In this document: piece after piece, positions 6,267 through 7,159 of the stretch
Layout of the letters: each line of letters begins with the position of its first letter
Numbering within the stretch: the first letter of the stretch is position 1
NCBI GenBank assembly: GCA_042096455.1
Contig: JBELLU010000068.1
Coordinates: forward strand, 1-7,159
Origin: UBA7445 sp042096455
Lineage (GTDB): Bacteria; Verrucomicrobiota; Verrucomicrobiia; Opitutales; Coraliomargaritaceae
Direction of reading: 5' to 3'
Length of the DNA: 7,159 nt
Made by a program: the position numbers and the translations under genes
The notes under the pieces: model-generated
What the model saw: the letters and a program-made list of their open reading frames with translations, nothing else
Told to the model about the DNA's origin: nothing
Database searches by the model: none

Positions 6267-7007
6267 ATGATGATCGTTCGCATTATCAGTATTTTAAGCC
6301 TGCTGGTGGGTACCGTATTTGCCGAGATTCGCGATCCCGAACTACGGGAAATCCTCCAACAATACCGCGCAACCCTGCTGAGCGAATCCCATCCTGAAGG
6401 GCTTCAAACCCTTGTAATCCAGGGTACCTCTCAAAATGTAGGCGGCCTTGAGAGCAAAATTGAAATCCTGCGCAAGTTCCCCAACAAAATCCGGATTGAA
6501 ACGATTCAAAAAAACGGGATCGAAGTAATGGTCGGTTTTAACGGAACCGCCGGATGGGGACGGATTGAAGACCATAGAAGAGTTCACCATACCGGGCAGG
6601 AAGCCAAAGGCTCCATCGACTGGCTACGCTTTCGTTCAAATTTTGAGAATCATCTCCTCCGCGCGCTCAAAAATGACGAGACCGTCCAAATCGCCCGCCT
6701 GCCGGACTACCAAGTGCCCAAATCCAACCTTGTGCTCCATGTAGTTGAGGCCAAAGACGGCAGTGGTATCTGCTACACCTACTACCTCAATTCCACTACC
6801 GACGGTCTGGACCGCATCCGCATCGAAGCCCAAAACGCCCCACTCATCGAATTGCGCTACGCTCAAAAACGCCGAATTGAAGGCTTCCTCCTGCCGCACC
6901 GTATCGAACATTATCAAGATGGCGTACTGCTGAGCTTTGAAAATTATCGCAAAATCACCGTCAATAAATTCCTCAACAACTTCCTCTTCGATCGCCCGGG
7001 CTATTGA
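6267..7007 (+). CDS. Secreted LolA-like (outer-membrane lipoprotein carrier fold) protein
   Basis: The 246-residue product starts with a clear signal peptide: the n-region MMIVR, a hydrophobic core and VFA-E, with cleavage expected after A19. The mature part resembles the LolA/LolB-type half-barrel family. It has an N-terminal helix (about 25-40), strands such as KIEILRKFPNKIRIET, then VMVGFNGTAGWGRI (a 'GYNG..GW'-like turn common in this fold), a strand pair in the CYTYYLNSTTDGLDRIRIE region, and a C-terminal run with LLPHRIEHYQDGVLLSF and NNFLFDRPGY, matching the 'P..I..Y.dG......v.vN..l.d..F..P' ending. Members bind lipid or lipoprotein acyl chains in the periplasm. It is longer than typical LolA (about 180 mature residues), and the substrate is unknown. 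The start could also be the adjacent ATG at 6270; neither has a Shine-Dalgarno. It lies 65 nt after the P450 and may share its transcript. Confidence 0.65.
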   Translation: MMIVRIISILSLLVGTVFAEIRDPELREILQQYRATLLSESHPEGLQTLVIQGTSQNVGGLESKIEILRKFPNKIRIETIQKNGIEVMVGFNGTAGWGRIEDHRRVHHTGQEAKGSIDWLRFRSNFENHLLRALKNDETVQIARLPDYQVPKSNLVLHVVEAKDGSGICYTYYLNSTTDGLDRIRIEAQNAPLIELRYAQKRRIEGFLLPHRIEHYQDGVLLSFENYRKITVNKFLNNFLFDRPGY

Positions 7008-7102
7008 ATCCATGCAACTGCCCACCTTTATCTTTTCAAACGGCTCCGCTGGCCTCCTGACCCTTCTTTCTTGCACCCTCCTTGCCGCCCAAACCCGTCC
7101 CA

Positions 7103-7159
7103 ATGGCCCGCCACGACGCCGCACAAATCGCCCTCGAAATTGCGCCCCTCACCCATTAC
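7103..7159 (+). CDS. Possible start of a truncated gene at the window edge
   Basis: From the ATG at 7103 the frame is open to the window end and reads MARHDAAQIALEIAPLTHY, which looks like ordinary protein (amphipathic helix, balanced composition). An in-frame TGA at 7058-7060 limits the upstream extent. The competing frame from the ATG at 7012 is also open to the edge. It begins with a signal-peptide-like stretch (GLLTLLSCTLLAAQ) but then turns into Arg/Pro-rich text that looks non-coding. Which frame is real, or whether a frameshift joins them, cannot be decided here. No family is recognised. Confidence 0.35.
   Translation, partial: MARHDAAQIALEIAPLTHY

Noticed and set aside
6636..7124. 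Antisense open frame of 162 codons
   Set aside because: It lies opposite the LolA-like gene, which has a signal peptide and family-like ending. The antisense protein has no recognisable domain and arises from codon bias.
1..7159. CRISPR array, tRNA, rRNA, insertion sequence or prophage signal
   Set aside because: I found no regularly spaced repeats, cloverleaf, transposase or integrase motif, or terminal inverted repeats.

Overview
The window carries five complete genes and the beginning of a sixth, all on the + strand, separated by short gaps (28 to 119 nt). I see no tRNA, rRNA, CRISPR array, transposase or phage gene. Base composition is roughly balanced. None of the starts has a convincing Shine-Dalgarno sequence. 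One gene encodes a surface protein with a PEP-CTERM-like tail in the variant form (VPES, hydrophobic stretch, RKRRK). SD-poor starts, this tail and the enzyme mix suggest a Verrucomicrobiota bacterium, perhaps of the Opitutae/Puniceicoccales type. That assignment is inference from style, not from a marker gene.

Layout. Positions 1-175 are a non-coding leader with a small hairpin and an AT-rich stretch just before the first gene. Positions 176-2908 encode a 910-residue cytoplasmic protein that fuses an alkaline-phosphatase-superfamily phosphodiesterase, a TPR array and a PAPS-type sulfotransferase. The key residues of both enzymatic ends are present. After 28 nt, positions 2937-3845 encode a 302-residue protein with two GNAT-like halves, both apparently lacking the usual acetyl-CoA pyrophosphate loop. 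These two genes look like one transcription unit.

A 98-nt gap then carries a perfect 20-nt palindrome overlapping a candidate promoter. It precedes the exported PEP-CTERM-like protein (3944-4774), whose composition is visibly more AT-rich. A 119-nt gap with two small hairpins leads to a soluble cytochrome P450 (4894-6201). A C-rich, nearly G-free gap (6202-6266) follows, then a secreted LolA-like protein (6267-7007). The last 150 nt contain a start that runs off the window, with two frames competing.

How they may work together (inference). The first two genes could form a modification pair in which a hydrolase/sulfotransferase scaffold acts with an acyltransferase-like partner on a surface or extracellular polymer. 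The neighbouring PEP-CTERM-like protein fits an envelope or matrix theme, because exosortase-sorted proteins usually accompany exopolysaccharide. The P450 and LolA-like pair point to lipophilic substrates but have no redox partner here. The best candidate for something undescribed is the phosphodiesterase-TPR-sulfotransferase fusion with its loop-less twin-GNAT neighbour.
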